DNA of 64,000 nt from Hyperoodon ampullatus (Eukaryota; Chordata; Mammalia; Artiodactyla; Ziphiidae), in contig OX457064.1 in assembly GCA_949752795.1 (NCBI GenBank), positions 45,194,368 through 45,258,367 of the forward strand, given 5' to 3'. Below are positions 11,935-25,144 of the stretch, piece after piece. The notes below the pieces were generated by a model. It worked only from the letters and a program-made list of their open reading frames with translations. It was not told the DNA's origin and made no database searches. Numbering within the stretch: position 1 is the stretch's first letter; each line of letters starts with the position of its first letter. Made by a program: the position numbers and the translations under genes.

Positions 11935-13480
11935 AACAAGATCTTGTCCTCAAGGAGCCCAGCTGATATATGGAAGCCATAAAAGTAACAATGCAAATTT
12001 TTAAAATGTGATAAGTTATAATATGGGACTGCACAACACCATGAAAATGCTAAAGTGGGAAGTATTTATTCATGAAAGAAAGGTCAAGATAGATTTCAGC
12101 AAAGCTCCATTAGGCCAGGGGAATGTATCTATTTGCTTCACTCTAGTGTTTCCAGTGTCAGTAACAGTTCATATTCCATGTCAGGAGTTCGGTATAAAAA
12201 TTGAGTAATTGAGTCACTGAATGTAATAATGGGATAAATGAATTGATTAATGAAGAAGTGACATTAGAGTTGTATCTTGAAGCACCTTTAGGAGTTTAGC
12301 AATAAGAGGGTTCAGATGAAAAAGAAGGAAGCTTAATTTAAGAGCAATGTCAAATAAAATTGTATTGAAGAGGTGAGTCAAGAAAGAACATCCAAAATTT
12401 TACTCTGGGACATTCTGAATTTGAGATGCTTACAGCAAAACAGGTAAAATTGAAGCAAATTGTAATAGACATAAACAGTGTCAAGAGATTAAAACTATTT
12501 GTTTGTATATTTTGTATTTGAGACTGTGAGAAAGAATAAGTGAGCCCTGAGAGAACATGAGACTAGGGTGGGTAACGAAGCAACATTAAAAGTGAAACAG
12601 TCTCTACAGACACTCCCAAATTCCCAGTCATAACACATTCTCTCTCAGGATGTAAATGAAGAAAAAAAAGTAAGCAGTTAGTAGCTTGATGGGAGGCAAG
12701 GTTGTGCTGACATTTATTTAAACAAAATTTTTGGCTGAGAAGTGGGAACCAGTAAAAAGAAAGAAGTTAGAGACACAGGAACAGGAAAACTTGACAGACC
12801 ACGGAGCTAGAGAGTGAAGAAAGGATTGTCATAATGAACATGGCTGAAAAGCCCACACTTCAAAGAGGTTGGTTTCTTTACTTCTAAGGCAGGAGAAAAG
12901 AACTGAGACCCTTTACTGAGAGTGGAAAGGAAAGACATTAGAGAATATTTCTATTTGGTTCCTCCATGTTCATGATGTAATAAGAAGCTAGATCATTTGT
13001 TCAAGCCAATGGGTTGGAGTTGATCAAAGAGACCTTAAGAGAATGGTAGAAGTTTGGAATAACTCTGTACTGAATGTATGTGATGGCTGATAGAAATGAC
13101 CCAAACCCCAAAGGATTACTATCAGACGACTTTAAAGACACAAAGAAGTCTAGAAAACCTAAATTGGTAACAGTCAGTCAGCACCTCTGAGCAATTTCTC
13201 CTGCAATAATGAGAATAAGAAAACCAAAACCAAACAATCAAGCACAAAACAGGAGTTGGTTTGACAAGGAAATGTGACTAGCTGACTGAGTAGTGGCAGG
13301 TCAAGGGAGTGTTTTCAATAGATGCAGGTGCACGTGAATCCAGAGAGTGATACTATGGAATAGCAATTTTAGAAACCCAAGGATTGATAGATTTTAAAGA
13401 GGCCCAACAATAAGTTTTGTGAGAATGAAAGTGAGAGTGAGGATGAAGTAGGGAAAGTTGTGGTTAGAAAGCAGGAATTT
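11935..13480 (-). mobile_element. LINE-2-like relics, minus strand, heavily decayed
   Basis: Several blocks resemble antisense L2 in order: 'cttgtcctcaaggagcc' (3' end region), 'gaagtgacattagagttgta' (around 12253) and later GA-rich stretches near 12730-13090. They are separated by sequence I cannot place, so this may be more than one copy or include other repeats. No intact frame. Confidence 0.45.
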
Positions 13481-13734
13481 TCTAAATTTGAAGTTGGAGA
13501 GGAAATGAGGATAGAATGCTGGAAATCAGTGTAACCCCAAAGTGGGAGGAGACATTGGTGGCAGCATTTTTAGTTTTCGGATTAATCCAATCAAACCCAG
13601 TCTTTGCCCTGAAAACTGTTTTTTCTTTTCCATCACGAAATTATTATGGAAAAAAAGAGAACAACGGCAACAACAACGGCAACACACAGTACTCTGTGCA
13701 GGCAGTGATCCAGTGGGACAAATCGTCATCATCA

Positions 13735-13975
13735 TCATCACTGTGAGCCCCATTTTTAATCTTTTTAAATGTCTTCACGTAATTCTAATAACATTTCTGT
13801 TATGTTGGCAGACACTAGTATTCCTGTCTTACAGATGAGAAAAAAAGAAAGTAAGGTTATTGGACCTAGAATTGATAAGTATTAAAGGCAAAACTTGAAT
13901 TCCAGACTTTTGGATAAAAGCTTAGTGTTCTTTGCATTATTTATATTTACACCATGGCTGTCTGTTTAAGCTATA
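13735..13975 (-). repeat. MIR SINE, antisense, with a short ATC repeat at its edge
   Basis: 'cttacagatgagaaaaaaag' followed by 'ttggacctagaattgataag' and 'aacttgaattccagac' are the antisense MIR core and tRNA-side landmarks. A (CAT)n run, 13726-13740, precedes it. The overlapping forward and reverse frames at 13516-13838 are chance. Confidence 0.7.
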
Positions 13976-16379
13976 CTGCTGTTTCACTCATCTCCAACTT
14001 GAAAATGTCAGCAAAAATCAGCCTTCCTATTTCAAAGCAGAGAGAGTTAATATCCTCAGAGAATCTAGAGGTAAATTGATAATATATATAAAATGTTTGA
14101 TTTTTACCAGGTCCATGAAATCCTTAACAGTTAGGGTGTGTCCCTATGTGTTCAGACAAACTATGTGGTCTGAACCCTGAGGAAGTGAGTTTGTTAATCC
14201 CTACAGAAAAGATATTAGATACTTTTTGGGACCTTATTTATCTCATTTTAGCCCAGGATGGGTTCGTTGGGCTTGCCTGCAACGGGTGATGGAAAAGGAA
14301 AGACTGAGAGTAAGAAGCAGCTGAGGAGTACAATCACACATGGGCAAATTATTGTGGCAAATGTTTCTTTTGTGTAAAGCAATAGAGAGAAGACGTCAAC
14401 TTTCAACTATATATTCCTCATTAAAACAGACAAAGTAGACTAGATTTTAAGCTACTACCAGTGCAAAGGTCTTTACAGAACTGGATTTCCAAAAATGGGC
14501 AGTAGTATCTCAGTCACAAAAAGGCCTCAGAGGCTTATGAGTTTAGCTGCCTCTTCAATGACTGTAATAACGTGAGAACCCATCTTTATCTATGCACATC
14601 CCAAGGAGACTCAATTTATCAAGGATAATTTTCTTCCTAAAACCTTGTTTGCTTGCTGTTCACAGGGAATTTTTCTTTTAATTTTACCTCTGAGTTCATG
14701 TGCAGGCTCAGTTGCTATAATGATGTTAAATATTTGGAGCGACAGTGTTCATTTTCTAGAAGCAGACATGGTGTGTGTGCTTTTAGCTCAAAGTGTGACA
14801 GATAACGATGAGAGCAGGATGCAGAGGTTAGGGATCTCCAGGAGCAAAGGCATCAGGAGTTTACCTGCTGGAGGGCACTTGTTCAGGGTCCTTGGTAATA
14901 TGGAGCAAATGCTGATCATGAAGCTAGTATACATGTAAAAGGCACCTGAGAGTATTTGAAGGAGATTATTAGTAATAATGGTTTACCATTTATCTACAAG
15001 AAGGGTGAGAAAGTGTCCAGGTTACATAAAATAACAGTAATGAAATGGGGGAAGAACACCTCTCTACAAGCTCCCCTGGTCTTTAATCATTCTCTCTTTC
15101 ACTTTTCCCCACCATCAACAGCCTTGCAGGCAAAATTCGTTAATGCTGTAGTGTGCAATTATGCTTTTTATTGTTTTCTGTATGCCTCCTAAGGAGATAA
15201 TCACCCTTGATATCATGGTGATATTTCAGCAATACTTTATAGCCTCTTTCTAGTCCCCTATTATTAAGCATTTCAACCTCATTAATAATTGATGTCCACG
15301 TTTAAGCTGCTGGTTAGAAAATACCTCTAAGATTCTTCTTTATTAGATTTTGAGTAAATGTTGCCCAAATCTCCTCTGCATTTTGTTAAAAATAAACCTT
15401 ATATATCTTTTGATAAAGCTTACAGAGTTAAGTGCCTAATAAAATACTACATGACTAAAATGACAATTAATATTTCAGCTTTATGCTGAAGTATGAGGAC
15501 TCGCCTGCAAAGGTATGAATCACTGGTTTTTCATTTCTTTAATCCTGTATTAATTGGTACTTGAGGCAATAAACCATAACATATAACTCTGGCTTCAGAT
15601 AAGCTTTAATGAGAGCCTGACCTTTGCTTGGATACTTCTGTGACAGTGAAAGAGTTCAAGATAACTCTTTGAAGCTCAAACTTATGAGATAAATGTTCTT
15701 AGCATTTCCTTATCTTAGCTTGAGCTGATTATTGGGGATATTCTGGGGGATTTATGATTGAGATTTGAAAGAAAATTATATTCTATTATGTCCAGTTCAG
15801 TGGAAGTTTAAATAGCAGTAGTGTAACTTCTTTAGTTCATTATTCTGCACCTGGAAAGGAAGTGAGTTTCAGAGATCAGCAAAAATGTCCTAAAATATAG
15901 TATGAAGTGATTAAAGGACCACAGATACTTTCATTGTATCATCATAAAATCTTGTTTAGAGGTGACCAGCTCTCATTCATATTTTTATGTGCTATAGCAT
16001 GGTGAAATCAGTATTTAAATTGTATTTTATCATGTCATCAAATTTAATAGTCATAGAGATATTTTATAGTTCAAGCACTTTAAGGGAGGTGCAACTAAAA
16101 AAGTGAAATACAGAAAGTTTGGAGTGTTTTGATATACAGTTTTAGAGAAATGCTTTCAATTTGAGAGGGTCCAGGTAGTCTTTTTTTTTTCTTTAATATT
16201 CTAAACTGAAATAGAACTGTGGCATCATATTAAGAAAGGTTGAATTCGACTTGACAGAGAAGAGGTAGGGGATTTTGAACAAGCATGGACTCAAACTGAG
16301 ATAAGACATGGAACATGTATATAATTAGGATAGAATTAGTACCAAGTATGTCTCAGACCTTCTCACAAATCACTATAGA
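13976..16379. other. Unique DNA, no gene seen
   Basis: Frames up to 98 codons occur (13932-14180, 14645-14938, 14956-15192) but none has a recognisable domain or splice context. A poly-T run lies near 16180-16190. I cannot assign this stretch to any repeat. Confidence 0.4.
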
Positions 16380-17300
16380 GCTACTAGAAATCACATTAAA
16401 AATTCAAATAGCATTTGACAGAAGATGAAAATATGAAATGATGTTCAACTTCTCATTAATCAGGAGAATGAAAATAAAAATATCAATGAGATACTATTTC
16501 ATGTCATCTATACTGGTTTTAAGGAAAAAAGTCTTATAGTATCAAGTGTCTCCAGGATGTGGAACAGTATGAACTGTTTCATGGTAGTGGTGAATTTGGA
16601 TTTGATTCAATCATATTTTGAAAATAATTGTTGTCATCTTATAAGATTGAAGAAGTGCGTATTTTAAAACTGAGCATTTTTACTACCAGATATATAACCT
16701 GGTGCTATATTTTTAAACTGTGGGTCTCAATTTCAGTGATCTTACAAGCATTTTTAAATTAAATAGAACAAAAATATACTATAAAGTAATATATAGAATT
16801 ATATATATATAATATAATATGGAAATATAACAGAAGATATTAGAATGCCTTTTAAGTAGTAAGCTTATTTGTAGAAACTTGCTTCAGTTTTATTTGTATG
16901 CGTGCCTATATATACAATCTGTGTTCAAATGTAAACTGTACTGTATTGTGAATTGTGGTCTAAAAGGTTTGAAAGTTACTACACTGCCTAGGGAAACGGT
17001 TCCATGTGTGAATGAAAAACACAGGAAGAAATGTTCATGATACATTGCTATTAATAGCAAAACAAACAACCTGTAAACCACTAAAATACCCATTGACAGG
17101 AAGAATAGCCAAATAAATTGTTGTAGTCTAACACAATGAAATACTATTCATCAGTGAAAGAATGAACAACAGCTTCACACATCAACCAGGATGAATCTTA
17201 GAAACCTAATGGTTAGTTGAAAACATCGTACACATAGTATGATATCATTAACATTATAAAACTTAAAAACCATCAAACCAATGTTTCACTATAAGTCTTT
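16380..17300 (+). mobile_element. Old LINE-1 ORF2/3' fragment, plus strand
   Basis: 'tcaatgagatactatttcat' (16481-16500) and, further on, 'cctgtaaaccactaaaatac', 'aatgaaatactattcatcag' and 'catcaaccaggatgaatctt' are diverged versions of the conserved end of L1 ORF2. The middle (about 16715-17010) is AT-rich and not alignable by eye. No coding capacity remains. Confidence 0.65.
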
Positions 17301-18891
17301 GTATACTATTGCATTGTCACATATGTGATTTTCTTTAATAAAAATAAAGAAGTGTTTTGGTGGCTTAATATTCTTCTTCAGGACTAGAATTTTATCACAA
17401 ATTATATTAGTTTTTCATGACATAGGGTGATTTGAGCCAATTATCTTTTCTAGTTCCTGGATCTCGAAGAAGAAAGATCAAGGAATCTATTTCTTACAAA
17501 GGTAGTTAGTATATTGCCACCCAAGAGATTAGCAAAACATCACCACAGTAGGAGAAGATCTGCTTATTGATGAAGACACCAGTTCACCTTAATTATGACA
17601 TCAATGACTTTTATCTAATAATGGAAGTAGAAGGAATTATAAGAACCTTCTTTAATCAGAAACAAAATGCCTTTTAGGAAACTGTGAGGAAAGTAAAAGT
17701 CTAGAGCGTTTCAAAAGCTTAGCAGTGAGAGAAAGAAAAGATTTCCGAAGTACAGGGGAAAAAAAGCAAAGTATAATGAGTCAAAGATTAATAGTTGATT
17801 TAGTTGAGACTGGATTATGTAACAGCTCTGGCTCTTTGTGTTTCTTTAAATATTGCTCCAAGTTTTATTTTGACTTAATTTTGTGAAGCCAAAGAATTGC
17901 TAATGATTTAGACAGCTCAGTCATATGTTTATAAGAAAGTAATAAATAGCTAAATGAAGCATTTATACCAAACTAGAGACAGTCCTAAAGAGTATTTCCA
18001 TTCGCTTGTTCACCTCTTTGAAAATTTGGGTGCATTTTGTCTATTCCATTGGACTGGCCTTGAATTTTCCCAACTACTAAAAATTCAGCAGTTTTTATGG
18101 TGGTATTAACTAACAGTATCCAGTTAGAAGGATAAGCTTTAAAACCAGTGGTTTCCAAGATTGTTGATGGGTCACAAACCCATCAGTTGAACATTTTTGA
18201 ACTGGCATCCTTAATATATTTATATCTGTTAATAAATTAAATATATACAATATGTCATCTTTTATATTAAATACATCAGTCTTGTTTTAATGTTAGATTT
18301 TTTTAAATCTTAAGTTTTAATATTATTTTTATTTCCCCCAAGAGGTTGCTTTGTTTCATCCCTGGAAAGTGTGGCCTCCACTTTAGGTTCTAATCTAAAG
18401 TAATATCCTAATCCCACAGAGCCAGTATGTGTTTCTTTGCCAACAGCTGTGTTTTTGCTACAATTAGCATGGTTTCTCAAGAGGTCGATCAATAACCAAG
18501 TGGAATCCTACATGCCACCATACCTTCAAAAATAAGGTACCAGGGAGAAGACTCCAGTCCTGGTCAGCTCTAATGTGGTATAAAACCCCACAAGATCATT
18601 CTGAAATCTACCTGTTCCTTTATAGAGCTTGCCACCCTTGCCTGCTCTCAAAGACCTGTCTTATGGTTGCTAAATAACCACAGGGAAATGAGAATGAGGA
18701 ACCCAGGCTGCAGAAATAGCAAATGGCAACTTTTTTTGTTTTGTTTTGGATCTCTATAGTTCTCTATTTCATCTCTATAGTTCCTATATTGAAAGCGGAG
18801 CTCAAGGCAGTGATAAGAGAGAGCTAGAATTAAAAATAAATAAAAGGAAAGGATGAAGTAAGCATATTAGTGAGACTTTTATGAAACTGGT
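17301..18891. other. Mostly unique DNA; possible hAT-like scrap near 18150
   Basis: 'ccagtggtttccaagattg' (18147-18165) resembles the start of hAT-type non-autonomous elements, but the rest is not placed. No gene is seen. Confidence 0.35.
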
Positions 18892-18994
18892 AGCAACTAT
18901 ACACTTATTGCTGTTTTTTTATGAAAATATTCTATTTCCTAGGAGTTGAGCAACAATACACTTATTGCTGTTTTTTTATGAAAATATTCTATTT
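18892..18994. repeat. Recent 57-bp-period tandem duplication
   Basis: Bases 18892-18937 recur at 18949-18994 with one mismatch in 46 (the last 37 identical), giving a period of 57 bases. The low divergence points to a recent local duplication. Confidence 0.95.
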
Positions 18995-19592
18995 TTGTTT
19001 AGATGAAGAATTGCTCTGAGGTTGGATACTTAAAACAACAACCAAACCAAATAAAACTTACAGCAGTTCATGTAATTGATTATAATTTTAAACAATGTAA
19101 TAGTGGGCAATCATTAGTGAAGCCTGTTAACACCAGAGTTCTCTTTGACTAAAGAAAACAATTAAAAAATAAGACCAGAAAAATGGGTGAGGAAAAAGGC
19201 AGAAAGATAATGTGGCATGTAATATACAGAGATATTCTAATAAGAAATGAGAATTTTAAAAAATGAAACAATATGGACTTGTTAGTTCTTGTGAAAGTAG
19301 TGAGAGAAGTTATTTTTATTAATAAGGCAAGGAACAGAAGACTAAGAGGTCTGGTTCTGAGAATCCCCTTGGATATTTTTGCCAAAATGAGCTTTGCCCT
19401 CTGGTCATGCCTATGGCATCTGCCCCTTCTACTGAGCAATAACACCCACCATCAATCAAGCAAACTAACCACAACACACATTCTGATGTAGAACAAGCCA
19501 TTCCTCTCCAACTCCAGTCTCCAGACTTATCTGGGTTTATGGGCAGTATCCAGAACTTCTTCCTATGCCTTGGTGAACAAAGAGGCATCAAC
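18995..19592. other. Unique DNA, no gene seen
   Basis: Two overlapping minus-strand frames and one plus-strand frame of about 70-98 codons lie at 19149-19591. None is recognisable. Confidence 0.35.
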
Positions 19593-19692
19593 TTGGAATT
19601 GTAATTTTTTGTAATTATTATTATTTTTTATTGAGATTTAGTTGACATACAATATTATATAAATTTCAGGTGTACAACATAGTAATGCACAA

Positions 19693-19908
19693 GTTTTGTT
19701 TTGTTTTGTTTTTTTTGCAGTACGCGGGCTTCTCACTGTTGTGGCCTCTCCCGTTGTGGAGCACAGGCTCCGGGTGCGCAGGCTTAGTGGCCATGGCTCA
19801 CGGGCCCAGCCGCTCCGCAGCATGTGGGATCTTCCTGGACCGGGGCACGAACCCGTGTCCCCTGCATTGGCAGGCGGACTCTCAACCACTGAACCACCAG
19901 TGAAGCCC
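19693..19908 (-). mobile_element. CHR-type SINE (minus) with perfect 12-bp duplication
   Basis: T-rich tail (GTTTT repeats), then 'gcagtacgcgggc' and the complete reversed body and head. The flanks 'agtaatgcacaa' at 19681-19692 and 19909-19920 are identical, and the host L1 continues uninterrupted on both sides. Confidence 0.97.
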
Positions 19909-20282
19909 AGTAATGCACAATTTTTAAAGGTTATATTCCATTTATAGTTATTATAAAATATTGGCTATATTCCCTGTGTTTTACATTATATTCTTGTAGC
20001 TTATTTATTTTATACATAGTATTTTATACCCCTTACTCCCCTACCCCTCCCTCTACTGGTAACCACTAGTTTGTTTTCTATATCTGTGAGTCTTGTTTCT
20101 TTTTTGTTATATTTCATTAGTTTGTTTTACTTTTTAGGTTCCACATATAAGTGATATCATACAGCATTTGTCTTTCTCTAACTTACTTCACTTAGCATAA
20201 TACCCTCCAAGTCCATTCCATTCATATTTTGCAAATGGCAAAATTTCATTCTTTTTTATGGCTGAGTAGTATTCTATTTTAT

Positions 20283-20308
<26 letters not shown>
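20283..20308. repeat. (CA)n microsatellite
   Basis: An uninterrupted run of CA dinucleotides inside the L1, ahead of 'tatacatagcacc'. It replaces the usual short TATA stretch of the L1 consensus at this point. Confidence 0.95.
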
Positions 20309-20313
<5 letters not shown>

Positions 20314-21864
20314 TAGCACCTTTTTCTCCATTCATCTGTTGATGGACACTTAGTTGCTTCCATATCTTGGCAATTGTAAATAATGCTGCTAGGAGCATCA
20401 GGGTTTGTGTATCTTCTCAATTTAGTGTTATCATTTTTCTCATATATATACCCAGGAGTGGAATTGCTGGGTTATATGATAGTTCTATTTTTAGTTTTTT
20501 GAGAAACCTCCATACTGTTTTCCACAGTGGCTGCACCAGTTTACATTCCCAGCAACAGTTCATGAGTGTTCCCTTTTCTCCACATCCTCACCAATATTTG
20601 TTGTTTGTGGTCTTTTTTGATGATAGCCATTCTGACAGGTGTGAGGTGATATATCTCATTGTGGTTTTAATTTGCATTTCTTTGATGATTAATGATGTTG
20701 AGAATCTTCTCATGTGCCAGTTGGCCATCTGTATGTCTTCCTTGGAAAAATGTCTATTCAGGTCTTCTGTTATTTTTAATTTTGGTTTTTTTTTTTGATG
20801 TTGAGTTGTATGAACTGTTTATATGTTTTGGATATTAACCCCTATCGGTCATATCATTTGCAAATATTTTCTCCTATTCAGCAAGTTGTCTTTTTGTTTG
20901 TTGATGGTTTCCTTTGCTGTGCAAAAGCTTTTAAGTTTAATTAGGTCCCATTTGTTTATCTTTGCTTTATTTCCTTTGCATAAGAGAGAGATACAAAAAA
21001 ATACTGCTACAATTTATGTCAGAGAGTGTTCTTCTAGGATAACTGTCTATGTTTTCTTCTAGGAGTTTTATGGTTAGGTTTACGATTACTGGTCTTACAT
21101 TTAATTCTTTAATCAATTTTGAGTTTATTTTTGTATATGTTGTTAAAGAATGTTCTAATTCCATTGTTTTACATGTAGCTGTTCAGTTTTCCCAGCACCA
21201 CTTATTGAAGAGACTGTCTTTCCCCCATTTTATACATTTGCATCCTTTGTTGTAGATTAATTGACCATAAGTGCCATGTGTTTTTTTCTGTGCTCTCTAT
21301 TCTGTTCCATTGATCTATGTGTCTGTTTTTATGCCAGTACCATATTGCTTTGATGACTGTAGCTTTGTAGTATAGTCTGAAGTTAGGCAGCATGATTTCT
21401 CCACTTCTGTTCTTCTTTCTCACGATTATTTTAGCTATTCAGGATATTTTGTGTTTCCATACAAATCTTAAAATTATTTGTTCTAGTTCTGTGAAAAATC
21501 TGCTTGGTATTTTGATAGAGATTGCATTGACTCTGTAGTTTGCATTGGATATAGTCCTCCTGACAATACTGATTCTTCCAATCCAAGAACATAGTATATC
21601 TTTCCATCTGTTTGCGTCAGCTTTGATTTCTTTCATCAGCATCTTATAGTTTTCTGAGTACAGGTCTTTTACCTTCTTTGGTAGGTTTATTCCTAGATAT
21701 TTTATCCTTTTTGATGTGATTGTAAATGGGATTGTTTCCTTAGTTTCTCTGATAGTTTGTTGTTCATGTATAGAATGCAACAAATTTCTGTATATTAATT
21801 TTGTGTCCTGCAACTTCACCAAATTCATTGTTGAGCTCTAGTAGTTTTTTGGAATTATATTTTT

Positions 21865-22200
21865 ATGTCTTTCTAAGGGGTGAAGCTGGTATAAAGATTT
21901 ATTTACCTTCTAATTATATAAATTATGTATAATGTAATTCATCTTTCAGTGAAGAAATAGCTACTGTCAATTTTAGGTCTAAATAAACTTTAATTTTCTC
22001 TTGTATACATATATCACATTTTCTACCTTACGAATTACTATGATATAGCCAAAAAACAATGGTGCTAATTTGCAAATCAAATATATTTGTATATATTAGA
22101 ATATTTAGCAGACTATTACCTGCCACACAAATATTAGCTATTGTTTCTTTTTTTTTAATACTTTAAATAGTTGTTTTATCCTGTTCTAGAGAGGACTTAA
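21865..22200. other. AT-rich unique DNA
   Basis: No feature seen. Confidence 0.4.
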
Positions 22201-22207
22201 GGTGATA

Positions 22208-22247
22208 TAGATGATAGGTAGATAGATAGATAGATAGACAGACAGAC
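22208..22247. repeat. (GATA)n/(GACA)n tetranucleotide repeat
   Basis: 'gataggtagatagatagata' continuing into GACA units. It is short and immediately precedes a hAT-type element. Confidence 0.9.
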
Positions 22248-22575
22248 ACGTTGTCTAACATGACAGCCACTAGCCATATGTGGCTTTTGAATATTTGAAA
22301 TGTGACTGGTCTGAATTGAGATGTGCTGTAAGTGAAAAATAAGTATCAGATTTTAAAGACTTAGTATAAAAATGAATATAAATATCTCATTAACAGTTTT
22401 TATATTGATTACATGTTGAAATGTTAATATTTTGGATACATTGGGTTAAATAAAAATTATTATTAAAATTAATTTCACCTCTTCCCTTTTACTTTCTTTA
22501 ATGCGGCTACTAGGAAATGGAAAATTACATACGTAGTTCATATACTTCTACTGGTCAATGTGATATATAACATGC
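22248..22575 (-). mobile_element. hAT-type (Charlie/MER1 group) non-autonomous DNA transposon
   Basis: 'agccactagccatatgtggc' near the left end, 'gagatgtgctgtaagtg' inside, 'tggatacattgggttaaata' in the middle and 'gcggctactaggaaatgg' towards the right end follow the order of a well-known mammalian hAT MITE. The right end 'tctactggtcaatgtgatat' resembles the matching terminus. I cannot give the exact MER number. Confidence 0.7.
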
Positions 22576-23590
22576 AGTGAGATAAAATGAATCAAACTTA
22601 ACACTTCCTATGTAACATCATGAAACATTTCTCTGGCAACAGTAGCTCAGAGGACCTTATTCTTAAGTACTAAATATTCAATGCAAAGTGAGATGAGACT
22701 AAAAGAAGGACTGAGTAGCAATGGTCCCAATTGTTGAAGATTGTTCTGCTACCCAGCCAGAGGGAATAAGAATCCATTTGTCTGGGGTGTGTAGCAAGAT
22801 TAGATGGTGGTGCTGAATATAATTGATTAATGTTTCTCTAATCCATTTATTCTGGCAATAGTAGATCATTTAAATGGCAAAATAGATTGGAGTCTCTGTA
22901 TGATTTGCTTTAGTTAATAGCAGGGGAAAAAAATGTTGCCATCCCACAGTTTTTGGAGCAAACCATAGAAATGGTAATTAATGAGACTTATTTCCACTCT
23001 GAACTGCCCTGGGTCCAACACTAGTCAGAGGCCAATGAAAGTATATAACTACTTGAGTTAAAGAGTAATAGCCATGGGATCTAGCTTGGTTTCATTTCGA
23101 TTTAAAAGGGAAGACTTCGCACATATTTAATTTGGTGTAGGTGACTTTTGGTAGGGGTGGAGCTGGAAGAGCCAATGCTTTCCGTGAAAAGGTGCTTACC
23201 TGATATAAATGGAAACACAAATTCAGGCGTTTCATTGAGGAATGTTAGAATATCTAGTTCCACGTCATTCCGCTGCTTCACACTGAAATTTCAGCAGCTA
23301 AAACAAGCACTGTCATTTACTTTTTGCTTATGATTATCATGAGGACAGAAGTATCAGATGAATATCAAGGATTACAAATCATATTGAAAGCGTTAGGAAG
23401 ATGCAACAAAAGTTTCTTTTTATTTCATAAAGCATAATAAGCATTTTTCCATTTTTACCTGCTCAGTACAGCAGTATAATAAAGTTCATTGAAGTGTTTC
23501 ATATAATTTGTGAACTAAAGGGTGATGAGGGATGACCCTCATCTATAGATTCCCTAGCCTTTTTAAATTGAGATTTTATTTATCAAAACC
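22576..23590. other. Unique DNA, no gene seen
   Basis: The frame at 23148-23333 has no recognisable domain. Nothing else is seen. Confidence 0.4.
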
Positions 23591-23594
23591 TTCA

Positions 23595-23648
23595 TATGTA
23601 TATATATATATATATATATACATATATATATACATATATATATATAAA
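23595..23648. repeat. (TA)n microsatellite
   Basis: Long alternating TA with two CATA interruptions. Confidence 0.95.
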
Positions 23649-23739
23649 CTGAATAGACTACTTTGTTAAATAAATTATAAAATTATGAGGTTACATTGCC
23701 TCAGTTATCCCTTTTTTCTGTTAAATTTTTAAAGATTGT

Positions 23740-23870
23740 GGAGAACTCTGTGGATATTGTCAAAGTTTCCTAGCTCACAGGGTTTTTGTAATATCGTGAA
23801 GATTATATTAGATAATAAATGTAAATCCTTAGTTCAGTGTCTGTCATATACTAAAAATGTTTATGTGCTT
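23740..23870 (+). repeat. MIR SINE 3' part, plus strand
   Basis: 'ctcacagggtttttgtaata' followed by 'gaagattatattagataata' and 'agttcagtgtctgtcatata' matches the MIR core-to-tail order. Highly diverged. Confidence 0.6.
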
Positions 23871-24395
23871 ATATATATGTTATTCATGGAAATAAACATA
23901 CATATGCATGTGATAGTATATAAAGTGATTTTACTCTGGTATCAAGATATGGTTTTCATATTGAAGGTTTATATATTATTTGACTTGTTTACAATGAGCA
24001 TTCTTTTAAATCGTAAAAGTGACTAAGGTTATATATAAAAATGAAAATGATTAGCTGAGAGTAGTGTTTCTGACAGTTATAAATATTTTCTGGAGATTTA
24101 CTGGTTATTATTAATTATTTCCTACCAAACAATGTGCATTGAAATGTACATTGAAAATTGTACATTGTATGAAAAAGTGAGATTCAAATCAAGAGAATAT
24201 AAATTTTATTCAATTTATTTCAACTTCTTTAGTCATATTTACTTATAAAACGTATCCTGTTTCATAGTATGATGCATATTGAGTTTAGTATTATGGAATT
24301 GAAATGACTATTTTCTTCCTTTTTAATAAAATTGATATATGAATCCAAATTGTGCCCTCTTCTTACCCAAAGCATCATGTATTCCCACAAGTGAA
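23871..24395. other. AT-rich unique DNA
   Basis: No feature seen. Confidence 0.35.
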
Positions 24396-24455
24396 ACTCT
24401 CAGCTATGACTTTTGGCACATAATAAGTGTCCAGATATTTGTTGAAAAAACAGAA
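24396..24455 (+). repeat. LINE-2 or MIR 3' tip, plus strand
   Basis: 'ggcacataataagtgtccag' followed by 'atatttgttgaa' is the classic end of L2 (or MIR). Only the tip is alignable. Confidence 0.5.
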
Positions 24456-25144
24456 TATTCCCTTGTAAGGTTTTGGAGTTTTCTTCACATTTTCCTATAT
24501 GAATCTATTAAGTTATAATGCTTTTATTCTACATTGCTACTTAGACTTCAGATTTAGGGTTTTTCTTTTTTATAAGCTTGGAACAAACATTTTACAAAAT
24601 TAACTCAATTTGGGATAAGTTAACTAAAGCAATATTTTTAGTGGGTAAGACTCTGCCTTTATTCTCACTGCTTTCCTTCTGCAGATGATGTATTATTAAA
24701 AATAACATGTCATGTTTCTTATACTGAATCCCCTAAAGAAAAATATGGACAGAAGAAAAAGACAGAAACAATATGTGTCAGTCATGAAGGAGAAGTGAAA
24801 TCTAGCTTATAGAGCAAAAATTAAATGACTAAAAATATCTAATCAACAGTGACATTTTTGAGTACCAGCTGTGCAACGTAGCAGGATTCATCTTAGTTTG
24901 CAAGAGAGCTTATCCAGCTCATCAGAGCCTAGTGAGTAAACTACAGGAACAGGAGTCAGGAAATCTGTTTGCAGTCCCAGTTTTGGAACTCAATGCAGGA
25001 ATACATCCAAGAATATTCATCTGTTCAAAGGGGATGTTGATAATTGTTAGTACATCATTTATGAAGAAATATAAACTAAAAAGTTTATAGACATATTAGT
25101 TCTGAAAACTGAATGCTTTCAATGTGTCATGGGTATTTACTTCA
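24456..25144. other. Unique DNA with a possible MIR head near 24925
   Basis: 'aacaggagtcaggaaatctg' with 'cagtcccagttttggaactc' (24949-24990) resembles the tRNA-side part of MIR. It may belong with the MIR at 25145 after an interruption. No gene. Confidence 0.35.

Larger units (their letters stand above)
19609..21848 (-). mobile_element. LINE-1, minus strand, 5'-truncated, carrying a SINE
   Basis: About 2.2 kb of antisense L1. The 3' end starts at the left ('ttgagatttagttgacatac'), and ORF2 runs to the right in pieces at 21164-20967, 21423-21202 and 21828-21439. Typical polymerase-downstream residues are present ('RISIVRRTISNANYRVNAI'). Imperfect flanking repeats 'ttggaattgtaa' (19593) and 'ttggaattatat' (21849) look like a worn target-site duplication. 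It contains a (CA)n tract at 20283-20308 and a SINE at 19693-19908. Confidence 0.9.

Noticed and set aside
14645..15192. Two adjacent plus-strand frames of 97 and 78 codons
   Set aside because: No recognisable domain, no splice signals or start context, and composition like the surrounding DNA. Chance frames remain the simplest explanation.
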